The notes under the pieces: model-generated
Database searches by the model: none
What the model was told of the DNA's origin: nothing
The model's input: the letters and a program-made list of their open reading frames with translations, nothing else
Shown: piece after piece, positions 6,950-15,055 of the stretch
How the letters are laid out: every line of letters begins with the position of its first letter
How positions within the stretch are numbered: the stretch's first letter is position 1
Origin: Paractinoplanes lichenicola
GTDB lineage: Bacteria > Actinomycetota > Actinomycetes > Mycobacteriales > Micromonosporaceae
Direction: 5' to 3'
DNA: 64,000 nucleotides
Assembly (NCBI RefSeq): GCF_016785085.1
Contig: NZ_JAENHO010000007.1
Location: forward strand, 551,129-615,128
Position numbers and translations under genes: made by a program

Positions 6950-9160
6950 TTACAGGGCCGCCACGTAAGCCGCGATCCACGCCAGCGGCGCGTTCCAGTT
7001 GATCGTCAGCTCGTTCGTGGACCAGGACTGGATGTCGTCGATGTAGCAGAACTGGCCGACGCACCCGGTGAGCTTGCTCTGGGCGTACGGGTCCTGGATC
7101 GACGAGTTGGCCCCGCCCGCGAGCGTGCCGGCGGGCGGGTTGGGCAGGGCCGGGTCGAGCTGCTTGGCATACCAGCGGCTGTGCTGGTTGTGCGAGTTCA
7201 CCTCGCCGTAGCCGGTCACGTAGGACATGTTGAGCGCGTTGCGGCCGAAGATGTAGTCGAGCCCGGTCAGCACGCCGTCGCGATACCGGTCGCGGCCGGT
7301 CAGCTCGTGCGCGGCCGCGATGACCACCATGTTGTTGAGGATGATGCTGTTCGAGCCCCAGTCCCACATGTTGTTCGCGGGCGCGTACGGAACCCCGTAC
7401 GGGTGCTGCTTCTGAATCGCCAGGTACTTGTCGGCCCCGGCGATCACCGACGCCTTGACCTGGGCCAGGCCGGGCAGACGGTTCGGCACCAGCGCCAGGT
7501 CGAGGCGACCGGCCGCGGCCGTGTTCCCCCAGTCGAAGGCGCCGGCACCGAACACGTCGGCGGTGTGCTCGGGCGACGCGAGCACGTCCGCGGAGTACTG
7601 CTTCTCCCCCGTGGTGAGGAACAGCTCCGCGGCCGCCCAGTAGAAGTCGTCGCTCACCTTCGCGTCGTTGTAGGCGCCGCCGCCCACGCCGTCGGACTCC
7701 GGGGCGAGCAGGGCCGGGTTGGCCTTGGCGGCGGCGTACGCGGTCCGCGCGGCAGTGAGCGCTTTCTGCGCGAATGCGCGGTCGTGCTTGGCGTAGATGC
7801 GCGCGGCCTGCGCGGCGGTGGCGGCCAGGTTGAGCGTGGCCGCCGTGGACACCGGGTGCAGCTCGCGCGGTTGCGGGTCGAGGTGCGGCAGCAGCGGCAG
7901 CCCCGTCCAGTTCTGGTCGTGGATCTTGTGGTGGGCCATCCCCGCGTACGGCTTGCCCGCCGGGACCTGCATCTTGAGCAGGAAGTCGAGCTCCCAGCGG
8001 ACCTCGTTGAGCAGGTCGGGGGTGCCGTTGCCGCTCTCCGGGATGGCCAGGCCGACCTTGCGCAGGCCCGGAGTGCGCTCGTACGCGTTGAGCAGCTCCC
8101 ACACCGAGATGCCGCCGTTGACGACGTACTTGCCGTGGTCGCCCGCGTCGTACCAGCCGCCGCGCACGTCCAGCTTGTAGTCGCACACGCCGGCCTGGCA
8201 CGGGACGTCACCGTCACCCTGGTTGGGGGCGACGTCGACGTGCCCGGCCGGGCGGCCGTAGCCGGGGCGCAGGGCCTCGTCGATCGCGATGCCGCTGCGC
8301 TGGGTGTAGTAGAACTTCAGGGCGTCGGTGCGCAGTTTCGCGTACGCGTCCGCGTTGATGTCGAAGGGGCGGCTGGTCTCGCCGTCCGCCGTCAGGGTGA
8401 ATCCTGTGCCCTTCGCTTTCACGGCGCTGAAGTCGATCGTGTGGACGTTCTGGCCGCTCGAGACGTCGACGCCACGCGGCTGCGACCTGCCGTTTCGCAG
8501 CGTTTTACCCGATTTGTTCCTCAGCTCCCAGGCGACTGGGGTCGTTTTGTCCGTCACGAGCGTCGCCACCTTGGGGCCCTGCGGAAGATAGGCGACCTGG
8601 TTGACCCGCACCCGCGGCCCGGTGTCCGGCTCGTACACCTCGGGCGGCACGCCACCGACGAGCGACACGTTGTCCACGCAGAACCTCCACGGATCCGGGC
8701 TGCCGCCGAGCTGGAACGCCACCTGCCCCTGCGCGGTGCTGGTGCTCGCGGTGAACGTCCACTCGTAATGCTGCGTCTCGCCCAGCACGGGCGACTGCTC
8801 GAAGTAGGTGTCGTACGGGTCCACCGCCAGCCCGACCACCGCCCGTACGGATCTGGCCGCACTGCCACTGGCGTCGAACGCGAACCGGTAGCTCTCCCCC
8901 GCGACCAGGTCGATGTCGTTCTGCCCGACGATCGCGTCCCACTTGTTCGCCGTCCCGCCCGGCACATCGACGCAGCCGCGCCCGTCGTCCAGCGCGAGCG
9001 TCATCCCGCCGTTGGCCCAGAACGGATCCGTGCTCGCGTCGAACCCGCCGTTGACCACTTGTTCGACCTCGGCCGCACTGGCCGGCGCGGCCAGCCCCGT
9101 CGCGACCAGTACCGCCGCCCCGATCACGGCCACATTGCGGGAGCGCTCCCATAGAGACAT
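6950..9160 (-). CDS. secreted GH9 endoglucanase with N-terminal CBM
   Basis: A 736-residue secreted cellulase. Order of parts: signal peptide (residues 1-29, ending 'AAPASA'); a CBM4/9-like cellulose-binding jelly roll (about 32-170, starting 'VVNGGFDASTDPFWANGG'); the Ig-like CelD N-terminal domain (about 185-270, 'RVRVNQVAYLPQGPKVATL'); and the GH9 barrel (about 275-736). Catalytic elements are visible: 'GGWYDAGDHGKY' with the base Asp, 'NSHNQHSRWY', and C-terminal 'WSTNELTINWNAPLAW' with the acid Glu. It hydrolyses beta-1,4-glucan outside the cell. The ATG at 9160 is chosen because a normal signal peptide follows; an in-frame upstream start would add 16 non-hydrophobic residues. A CebR-type operator lies inside the first codons, indicating cellobiose-responsive repression. 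Confidence 0.93.
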   Translation of the reverse strand: MSLWERSRNVAVIGAAVLVATGLAAPASAAEVEQVVNGGFDASTDPFWANGGMTLALDDGRGCVDVPGGTANKWDAIVGQNDIDLVAGESYRFAFDASGSAARSVRAVVGLAVDPYDTYFEQSPVLGETQHYEWTFTASTSTAQGQVAFQLGGSPDPWRFCVDNVSLVGGVPPEVYEPDTGPRVRVNQVAYLPQGPKVATLVTDKTTPVAWELRNKSGKTLRNGRSQPRGVDVSSGQNVHTIDFSAVKAKGTGFTLTADGETSRPFDINADAYAKLRTDALKFYYTQRSGIAIDEALRPGYGRPAGHVDVAPNQGDGDVPCQAGVCDYKLDVRGGWYDAGDHGKYVVNGGISVWELLNAYERTPGLRKVGLAIPESGNGTPDLLNEVRWELDFLLKMQVPAGKPYAGMAHHKIHDQNWTGLPLLPHLDPQPRELHPVSTAATLNLAATAAQAARIYAKHDRAFAQKALTAARTAYAAAKANPALLAPESDGVGGGAYNDAKVSDDFYWAAAELFLTTGEKQYSADVLASPEHTADVFGAGAFDWGNTAAAGRLDLALVPNRLPGLAQVKASVIAGADKYLAIQKQHPYGVPYAPANNMWDWGSNSIILNNMVVIAAAHELTGRDRYRDGVLTGLDYIFGRNALNMSYVTGYGEVNSHNQHSRWYAKQLDPALPNPPAGTLAGGANSSIQDPYAQSKLTGCVGQFCYIDDIQSWSTNELTINWNAPLAWIAAYVAAL
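9138..9151. promoter_or_regulatory. CebR-type operator overlapping the cellulase start
   Basis: On the minus strand the sequence TGGGAGCGCTCCCG matches 13 of 14 positions of the Streptomyces CebR box (TGGGAGCGCTCCCA); the 12-bp core GGGAGCGCTCCC is perfectly palindromic. It begins seven bases downstream of the chosen ATG, within codons 4-8, a position suited to blocking transcription initiation or elongation. CebR is the LacI-family repressor released by cello-oligosaccharides. Confidence 0.8.
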
Positions 9161-9210
9161 GGAGACATATTGATAGCCACCGTGACGCGCTGTCAACGAA
9201 CCGGACACAA

Positions 9211-9666
9211 ATGCCTATGCTCACAGCCGTGACCCACCAGCGGACCCGCGCCACCGCCCTAGCCGCCGCCGTGCTCTGCCTCGGCCTCGCGTTCGCGGTC
9301 CGCCTGCTCGCGAGCAACGCCGGCGTCCTCGACAGCTCCGGCCCGCTGGCCCAGTATTCCGGCACCGCGCTGTACGGCACGCTCATCCTCGCCGGCGTCT
9401 ACCTGCTCCTCCCGGCGATCCGCCCGCTCACCGCCGGCGCCGCCGCCCTCGGGTTCTGCTGGGCCGTCGAGCTCTTCCAGCTCACCGGCATCCCCGCCGA
9501 CCTGTCGGCCCGCAGCGTCCTGGCCCGCCTGGCCCTGGGCATCCAGTTCGACCCGGCCGACCTGGCCTGGTACGCCGTGGGCATCATCCCGCCGGTCGTC
9601 GTGTTAGCGCTTCGAGCACGCCACCGCGCCCGGACGACGCCGAGCACGGTGGCGCCCCGCCTATGA
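9211..9666 (+). CDS. DUF2809 membrane protein
   Basis: A 151-residue integral membrane protein with about four transmembrane segments. The central 'YGTLILAGVYLLLPAI', 'FCWAVELFQLTGIPADL' and 'FDPADLAWYAVGIIPP' follow the DUF2809 pattern (a WAVE-x2-Q motif, then a conserved D-x2-AY-x2-GI). Function of the family is unknown. Several starts are possible (ATG 9211 or 9217, GTG 9229); the first gives a somewhat polar leader before the first helix. It diverges from the cellulase gene, separated by 50 bases, and its end overlaps the convergent S74 gene by six bases. Confidence 0.78.
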   Translation: MPMLTAVTHQRTRATALAAAVLCLGLAFAVRLLASNAGVLDSSGPLAQYSGTALYGTLILAGVYLLLPAIRPLTAGAAALGFCWAVELFQLTGIPADLSARSVLARLALGIQFDPADLAWYAVGIIPPVVVLALRARHRARTTPSTVAPRL

Positions 9667-10728
9667 CGCCTCGAGCGCCGTGATCCGGGCCCGCAGCACG
9701 GTGACCTCGTCCCGCAGCTCCTGGGCCGCCGCCAGCAGCGTGGCCACCAGCCCGTTGTAGTCGACGCTCTTCATCCGCCGCTCACCGAACTCCTCCACCA
9801 GCTCCGGGAAGACCGCCTCGACATCCTGCGCGATCACCCCCACGCCCGGCCGCCCCGTGCGGCTCTCCCCCGTGTCCGGCGTGTCCGCCCAGTCGAAGGC
9901 CACCCCCCGTACGCGGTCGAGCCGCTCGAGCACCCCGCGCAGCGGCCGGACGTTCTCCTTCATCCGCAGGTCCGAGAAGCTCGGCGCGTTGACCTGCACC
10001 GTCGCCCGCACCTCGGTCGAGGTGACCCGCAACCGCTCGGTCCCGCCGCTGCCGGTGTCGACCCGGATCCGCAGCCCCTCACCCGGGGCCGTGCTCTTCA
10101 CGTCGATGAACCCGCCCGGGATGGTGCCGTTGACGTTCCCGCCGAACAGCCGCATGCCCGTCTCGCCGTCGTCGGTCCGCCCGCCGAAGTACAGGTTGCC
10201 GTCGGCCCCCGCGTCCGCGGTCGGCAGCAGCACGTTGCCCGACCCCAGCGTCAGCCGCTCGCTCGGCGCGTCAGTCCCGATTCCCACGTTCCCGTTGGCC
10301 GCCACCCGCACCCGCTCGGTGCCCCCGTTCGCGGTGTCGACCCGGATCCGCAGCCCCTCTCCCTCGTCGTCCGTCTTCACGTCGATGAACCCGCCCGGGA
10401 TGTTGCCGTTGACGTCCCCGCCGAACAGCCGCAGCCCGTTCTCCCCCCCGTCCGTCCGCCCGCCGAAGTACAGATTCCCGTCCGTACCCGCCTTGGCGTC
10501 CGGCAACATCACGTTCCCGGCCCCCAATGTGAGCTGCTGACCAGGATTGCTGGTGGCGATGCCGACCCGCCCCCGCGCACTGCCCGAGGACGCGGTCACC
10601 CGCATGACCTCCTCGAGATTCCCCGGCGCCCCGTTCGTGTTGGTCCGAATCACCAGGGCCGCGTTGTTCCTCGTACCGAGGAAGGTGTTGTTCCCGTTGA
10701 CCTGATTGCCGTCGAGTTCCCAGGACAT
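9661..10728 (-). CDS. S74-type tail-fibre chaperone-domain protein, orphan
   Basis: A 355-residue protein. Its C-terminal ~110 residues are an S74 intramolecular chaperone domain: 'SDLRMKENVRPLRGVLERL' with the Ser and Lys that perform self-cleavage, 'GVIAQDVEAVFPELV', 'VDYNGLVATLLAAAQEL' and a terminal coiled coil. The N-terminal part contains two tandem ~85-residue units that share 'DGNLYFGGRTD', 'RLFGG-VNG-IPGGFIDVK' and 'GEGLRIRVDT', plus a short 'VGIATSNPGQQLTLG' lead-in, as in trimeric beta fibres. No signal peptide and no other phage gene is nearby. It may assemble a trimeric fibre of unknown location. Convergent with the DUF2809 gene. Confidence 0.85.
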   Translation of the reverse strand: MSWELDGNQVNGNNTFLGTRNNAALVIRTNTNGAPGNLEEVMRVTASSGSARGRVGIATSNPGQQLTLGAGNVMLPDAKAGTDGNLYFGGRTDGGENGLRLFGGDVNGNIPGGFIDVKTDDEGEGLRIRVDTANGGTERVRVAANGNVGIGTDAPSERLTLGSGNVLLPTADAGADGNLYFGGRTDDGETGMRLFGGNVNGTIPGGFIDVKSTAPGEGLRIRVDTGSGGTERLRVTSTEVRATVQVNAPSFSDLRMKENVRPLRGVLERLDRVRGVAFDWADTPDTGESRTGRPGVGVIAQDVEAVFPELVEEFGERRMKSVDYNGLVATLLAAAQELRDEVTVLRARITALEAS

Positions 10729-10794
10729 GGTCTTCTCCCCCTTCGCATGTCTCTCAAGGACTTCGCTACTCCGGTGCGAAGAACGACTCCACGC

Positions 10795-10820
10795 CTGAGG
10801 CCTCGATCCGACAGCCTCAG
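10795..10820. terminator. weak hairpin at the 3' end of the long operon
   Basis: CTGAGGC and GCCTCAG form a seven-base stem around a 12-base loop, overlapping the stop codon of the glycosyltransferase gene. No U-tract follows, as usual in actinomycetes. It may end the 9-kb minus-strand operon. Confidence 0.35.
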
Positions 10821-11854
10821 AGGGATTCGTAGAAGGCCACGTGCCTCAGCGCGGCGGCTTCCCACGTGTGGGTGGCGGCCAGCGTGCGGCCGGCGGCCTG
10901 CCGGGCCGGGTCGGGTTCCTTGACGGCTGTGGTCAGGGCCTCGGCCAGGGACGGCGGGTCGGTGCCGTACAGGACGGCGTCGCCGAAGACCTCGCGGAGG
11001 ACCGGGAGGTCGCGGGCCACCACGGGGACGCCGGCGGCCAGGGCCTCCATCGCGGCCAGGCCGAAGCCCTCCTTCGTGGACGGGAAGGCGAACGCGGCGG
11101 CGCCGGCCACCAGGGAGGGCAGGTCGTCGTGGGCGACCGGGCCCAGCACCTCCGGGGTGACCTGCAGGGAGGCGGCGAGGCTGTCCCACTCGGCACGGTA
11201 GGCGCGGTAGTCGAACAGGGTCTCGCCGCCCGCGATGACCAGGCGTACGGCGGGGTCGAGCAGGGCGTACGCGCGGAGCAGGTCGAGGGAGCCCTTGCGC
11301 GGCTCGATGCCGCCGACCGACAGGACGTACGGGGTCTCGGCCGGCAGCGGGGTGGCGGTGGCGAAACGGTCGTAGGCGACGCCGTTGGGGATGACGGTGG
11401 CGGTCAGGCCCCAGCCGTCCCTCAGTTCCGCGGCTACGGCCGACGAGACACAGAGATGCGCGTACGGGCGGACGATCGCTCGCTCGTGACAGGCGACCAG
11501 CTCGGGTGTCGTGAACTGGTCGAGGTGGTGCACTGTGCGCACGCAACGGTCCACGGCGTTGGCGCTGATGCAGTCCTGGGCGTGCACGACGTCGTACTCC
11601 GAAGGGGTGAAGGCCTCTCTGAGCAGCGTGATCGATCGCTGGATGCGGGGGCCGACCTCCTCACCGGGAACGTCGGGGAACGGGACCAGGGCGAGGCGCA
11701 CGCGCGGGTCGACGGGGCGGAAGAAGCCGCCGCCGCGGGCGAGGGTCCAGACGGTGACGTCGTGGCCGAGGGCGGCCAGGGCCTCGGCCAGCGCGAGGGT
11801 GTGCACGACGCCGCCGCGCGGGCGGGTCGAGTACGTGAGCAGGGCGATCCTCAT
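10817..11854 (-). CDS. MSMEG_0565-like GT4 glycosyltransferase
   Basis: A 345-residue GT-B glycosyltransferase of family GT4. The N-terminus 'MRIALLTYSTRPRGGVVHTL' holds the glycine-rich acceptor-side loop; the C-terminal nucleotide-sugar domain shows 'LSVGGIEPRKGSLDLL' and the E-x7-E motif in 'KEGFGLAAMEALAAGVPVV'. A member of this kind (MSMEG_0565 family) is a regular partner of the MSMEG_0567-0572 nitrogen-starvation cluster, and here it is the last gene of that operon, its ATG overlapping the preceding stop by four bases (ATGA). It should glycosylate the cluster's small-molecule product, but donor and acceptor are unknown. The start at 11854 is set by that overlap; an upstream extension would be arginine-rich out-of-gene sequence. 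Confidence 0.85.
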   Translation of the reverse strand: MRIALLTYSTRPRGGVVHTLALAEALAALGHDVTVWTLARGGGFFRPVDPRVRLALVPFPDVPGEEVGPRIQRSITLLREAFTPSEYDVVHAQDCISANAVDRCVRTVHHLDQFTTPELVACHERAIVRPYAHLCVSSAVAAELRDGWGLTATVIPNGVAYDRFATATPLPAETPYVLSVGGIEPRKGSLDLLRAYALLDPAVRLVIAGGETLFDYRAYRAEWDSLAASLQVTPEVLGPVAHDDLPSLVAGAAAFAFPSTKEGFGLAAMEALAAGVPVVARDLPVLREVFGDAVLYGTDPPSLAEALTTAVKEPDPARQAAGRTLAATHTWEAAALRHVAFYESL

Positions 11855-12669
11855 CGGTACGCCTCGGGGCGCAGCTCGTCGAGGTGGCTCAGCACGCGGC
11901 GGGCGGCGGCGATCTCGCGCGCGACGTCCAGCTCGGCGACCGCCAGTCCGGCCTTGGCCCACGTACGGGCGAGGATGTTGCCGCCGGGGCCGACCACCTT
12001 GGCCTGGCCGAGGAAGCGCATGCCGCCGGCCGCACCCGTCTGGTTCGACGAGACCACGACGACCTGGTTCTCGGCGGCGCGGGCACAGTCGTACAGGTCG
12101 AACAGGCGGGACTGGCGGTCCTGCGACATCTTCGGCGCGGCGTTGGTGATGCTGGCGGGCCAGGCCGACAGGCAGGCGACGATTTGTGCGCCATCTTGCG
12201 CGAGGGTGCGCGCCGACTCGGGGAAGGTCTTGTCGTAGTCGATCAGCATGCCGATCCGGCCCACGGGCGTGTCGAACGCCGCGAAAGTGTCCCCGGCCCG
12301 GTAGGCGACGCCCTCGGCCGCGGGCAGGTGGACCTTGCGGTGCCGGCCGAGCACGCCGTCGCCGGTCAGGCAGACCGCGGCGTTGTAGCGGTCGTCGCCG
12401 TCGGCCTCGCAGAAACCGACACAGACGACCATGTCGCGGGCCGCCGTGGCGAGCTCGTCGAAGATCGGGTCGTCCGGTTTGAGCGCGGGTGGGAACGCGG
12501 CCGGGTCGGGGTGGCGCAGGTCGGCCAGGTAGCCGCCGAGCGCCGCGTCGGGCAGCACGAGCAGGCCGGCCCCGGCGGCGCGGGCGTCACCGATCAGCTT
12601 GCCGATCCGCCCGAGGTCGTGCCCGAGGTCCCGCCCGAAGTGCGCCGCGGCGGCCGCGATCCTGACCAT
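11851..12669 (-). CDS. carbon-nitrogen hydrolase paralog lacking the catalytic Cys
   Basis: A 272-residue nitrilase-superfamily fold, clearly a paralog of the next gene upstream: both share 'GGYLADL', 'HRKVH', 'FAAFDTPVGR', 'FPESARTLA-DGAQI' and 'ENQVV'. Of the Glu-Lys-Cys triad only Lys112 remains. The Glu position is Asp41 ('LPDAALGGY') and the Cys position is Asp144 ('MLIDYDKTF', against 'MICYDKAF' in the neighbour). Without the nucleophilic Cys it cannot work as a nitrilase or amidase, so it is probably a pseudoenzyme: a regulatory or structural partner of the active paralog, since these enzymes form dimers and spirals. Start and stop both overlap neighbours by ATGA, so it is translated with them and not simply decaying. 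Confidence 0.85.
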   Translation of the reverse strand: MVRIAAAAAHFGRDLGHDLGRIGKLIGDARAAGAGLLVLPDAALGGYLADLRHPDPAAFPPALKPDDPIFDELATAARDMVVCVGFCEADGDDRYNAAVCLTGDGVLGRHRKVHLPAAEGVAYRAGDTFAAFDTPVGRIGMLIDYDKTFPESARTLAQDGAQIVACLSAWPASITNAAPKMSQDRQSRLFDLYDCARAAENQVVVVSSNQTGAAGGMRFLGQAKVVGPGGNILARTWAKAGLAVAELDVAREIAAARRVLSHLDELRPEAYR

Positions 12670-13484
12670 CAGCGGTACGCGGCCGGTCGGCGATCGCGCA
12701 GATGCCCCATGTAGCGCCGCGCGGCGGCGAGCGACCCCTCGACGTCGACGGTTGCGACGGCCACGCCGGGCGCGCAGCCGGTGGTGGCCAGCACGTCCCC
12801 GCCCGGGTCGACGATCTTCGCGCTGCACACGAACCGCAACGACCCGAACGTGCCGGCCTGGTTCGCCGACAGCCACACGACCTGGTTCTCGAGCGCGCGG
12901 GCCCGGTCGAACAGGTCGAACCGCCGCGTCCACCTGTCCTCGGCCAGGTCGTCGGGTGCGTTCGTACGGGATCCCGGCCAGGCCGAGACGCAGACGATGA
13001 TCTGGGCGCCGTCCAGGGCGAGCGTGCGCGCCGATTCCGGGAACGCCTTGTCGTAGCAGATCATCAGCCCGACCCGCCCGACCGGAGTGTCGAACGCCGC
13101 GAACGACTCCCCCGACGAGTAGCTGGCGTCCTCGCGCAGCGGCTGGTGCACTTTGCGGTGGTTGCCGAGCACCCGCCCGTCGCCGACGCAGACCACGCTG
13201 TTGTAGCGGGTGCCGTCGCCGCCGTCCTCGCAGTAGCCCGCGCACACCACCATGTCACCCGCGAGCTCGGTCAGCCGGGCGATCTCCGGCCCGTCGACGC
13301 GCAGGGCCGGGGGCAGTTCGGCGTCGCCGTCCAGGTCGGCCAGATAGCCCCCGAGACAGGCCTCGGGCAGAGCCAGCAGCCGTACGCCCTCCGCCCGCGC
13401 CGCCGCGACCAGCTTCTCGACGCGCGCGAAGTCCTCGTCGAGATCACGGTCGAACGCCTCCGCGACCGCAGCTACTTTAATCAC
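12669..13484 (-). CDS. Nit1C-type nitrilase (carbon-nitrogen hydrolase)
   Basis: A 271-residue nitrilase-superfamily enzyme with an intact triad: Glu41 in 'LLALPEACLGGY', Lys111 in 'NHRKVHQP' and Cys143 in 'MICYDKAFPE'. By position in the cluster it corresponds to the Nit6803/NitC nitrilase, which in Pseudomonas fluorescens NCIMB 11764 is required for growth on cyanide as nitrogen source and in Synechocystis hydrolyses nitriles. The expected product is a carboxylate plus ammonia. GTG at 13484 is chosen because the conserved 'VIKVAAVAEAF' strand begins there and the upstream part is repeat sequence. The following inactive paralog overlaps its stop by ATGA. Confidence 0.88.
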   Translation of the reverse strand: MIKVAAVAEAFDRDLDEDFARVEKLVAAARAEGVRLLALPEACLGGYLADLDGDAELPPALRVDGPEIARLTELAGDMVVCAGYCEDGGDGTRYNSVVCVGDGRVLGNHRKVHQPLREDASYSSGESFAAFDTPVGRVGLMICYDKAFPESARTLALDGAQIIVCVSAWPGSRTNAPDDLAEDRWTRRFDLFDRARALENQVVWLSANQAGTFGSLRFVCSAKIVDPGGDVLATTGCAPGVAVATVDVEGSLAAARRYMGHLRDRRPAAYR

Positions 13485-13568
13485 GCCGTACCTCCCCGTT
13501 CTCTCCTGTCCGTTCCTCCCACCGGCGTGCCTTCGCCCGCGGCCCCGTCCGGTCATTTCTCCTCACGC

Positions 13569-13722
13569 CGCCGCCCTCGTCCCGGTCGCACGCCCTCACG
13601 CCGCGGCTCCCATCCGCGTCGCGTCCCCTCATGCCGCGGCTCCCATCCCAGTCGCACCCCTCACGCCGCGGCTCCCATCGCAGTCGCATCCCCTCATGCC
13701 GCGGCTCCCATCCCGGTCACGG
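13569..13722. repeat. 32-33 bp tandem array between two operon genes
   Basis: The core GCCGCGGCTCCCATC recurs at 13601, 13634, 13666 and 13699 (spacing 33, 32, 33), with a diverged unit before it at about 13569. Each unit also contains a CCCTCAC/CCCTCAT box and a CAGTCGCA-like box. The last unit runs into the coding 3' end of the GNAT-AIR gene, supplying its final codons and stop. Confidence 0.85.
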
Positions 13723-15055
13723 TGCCGCTCAGGACCTCGGTCGTCTCGCCGTCCGGCCAGCGCAGGCCGACTCCGCTCCCGGCGACCAGTTCGCCGCATT
13801 CGGCGGTCACCGCCGGCCCGGCCGCGGCCGGTCGCTGGGGCCCGGCCGTCAGCATCGCGAACCCGGGGAAGCACGTCAGCCAGTCGCCCATCGCCGCCGC
13901 ACCCGGCCGGGGCACCGCCGCCACATCGAGCACGGCCCCGCACCCGCTGGCCTCGGCGAGCATCCCGAGCGTCCCGGCGATGCCTGCCATCGACACGTCC
14001 TTGGCTGCCGCCGGCCGCGCGCTCGCCACGAACCGCTGCATGGCCCGCAACTCGGCCCCGGTCCGCTGGCTCGTGGAATCCCACTGCCGCCCCTGATAAC
14101 CCGGCCGCCACCCGCCGCCGAGGTCGGCCGTCAGCCGGATCCGATGCCCGGCCCGCCCACCACCGCCCGGCACCGGATGCGCGGCCCGCCCGAGAGCGGT
14201 CGCCGACAAGGCCGCCGGCACCCCCAGCTGCGTATGCCCGCCCAGCACCGGAATGCCATAAGCCTCGGCCCCGGCCCGCAACCCCGCGAGAATCTTGGCC
14301 GCCGCCCCCGCATCCCGCGCCCCGACCGCGTTGAGCAGCCCGACCGGCTCCGCCCCCATGGCCGCCAGGTCGTTCACGTTCACCAGAACCGCGCACCACC
14401 CCGCCCAGCCCGGATCACGCTCGACCATCGACGGCAGGATCGCGTCACAAGCAGCAATAAGATCGGTTCCCGGTACGGGTGCCCCGTCGTCCCCGACGAA
14501 CCCCGCCCCACCCGGATTGAGCCCCTCGAGCAGCCCACCCAGCGGATTCTTGGTCGCCGCGGCCAGGCCCGCGATCCGCCCGATCGGCCAGCGCATCAGG
14601 TGATGAGGCTGCCCTGCGACAGTCACCGGCCGTACGGCGTGCCACCCGAGCCGCTCGAACATGCGCTTGAACCGGCTTTGCCCGGTCGCATCGAACCGCA
14701 ACGCCCCCGCCTGCTCGGCAGCCGCACACGCGGCCCGAACGAGCGCCGGCCCGATCCGCTGCGCCCCGCGCACCCCCGGCTCGACGACCAGCCGCCCGCC
14801 TTGCCACCACCCGATGTCCGGCCCGTCCGTCGCCGGCCCCAACCGCACACCCCCGAGCAACTCCCCACCCGAATCGCGCGCCTCAAGCACAATCGTCCGC
14901 GGATCATCATCCCGATCGTCCAGATCGCTCACCGCGAACAACTTCTGCTCATCCACGAACACCCGCCGCCGCAACCGGTGATACTCGCTGCGCGTCCGCG
15001 CAGGTTCAATCAAAAACCGCGGCGCCCCCAGCAAAGCCGGAACCAGATCACTCAC
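13694..15055 (-). CDS. MSMEG_0567/Sll0787-type GNAT plus AIR-synthase fusion
   Basis: A 453-residue two-domain protein. Residues ~10-175 are a GNAT-like acyltransferase ('LRRRVFVDEQKLF', 'LVVEPGVRGAQRIGPALV', 'FKRMFERLGWHAV'). Residues ~195-450 resemble the PurM/AIR-synthase fold ('ACDAILPSM', 'VLVNVNDLAAMGAEPVGLLN', 'PVLGGHTQLG', 'KDVSMAGIAGTLGMLAEASG'), which binds ATP in PurM and SelD. In the Pseudomonas Nit1C cluster the two activities are separate genes (NitE, NitF); the fused form is the MSMEG_0567/Sll0787 family. It probably activates and acylates the cluster's intermediate. GTG at 15055 is chosen from the family N-terminus. The 3' end lies in a 33-bp repeat array, so the last residues (GMGAAA) are repeat-derived. 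Confidence 0.85.
   Translation of the reverse strand: MSDLVPALLGAPRFLIEPARTRSEYHRLRRRVFVDEQKLFAVSDLDDRDDDPRTIVLEARDSGGELLGGVRLGPATDGPDIGWWQGGRLVVEPGVRGAQRIGPALVRAACAAAEQAGALRFDATGQSRFKRMFERLGWHAVRPVTVAGQPHHLMRWPIGRIAGLAAATKNPLGGLLEGLNPGGAGFVGDDGAPVPGTDLIAACDAILPSMVERDPGWAGWCAVLVNVNDLAAMGAEPVGLLNAVGARDAGAAAKILAGLRAGAEAYGIPVLGGHTQLGVPAALSATALGRAAHPVPGGGGRAGHRIRLTADLGGGWRPGYQGRQWDSTSQRTGAELRAMQRFVASARPAAAKDVSMAGIAGTLGMLAEASGCGAVLDVAAVPRPGAAAMGDWLTCFPGFAMLTAGPQRPAAAGPAVTAECGELVAGSGVGLRWPDGETTEVLSGTVTGMGAAA

Noticed and set aside
9661..10728. Prophage
   Set aside because: The S74 fibre-like gene is the only phage-type gene; no integrase, capsid, terminase or lysis gene is nearby.
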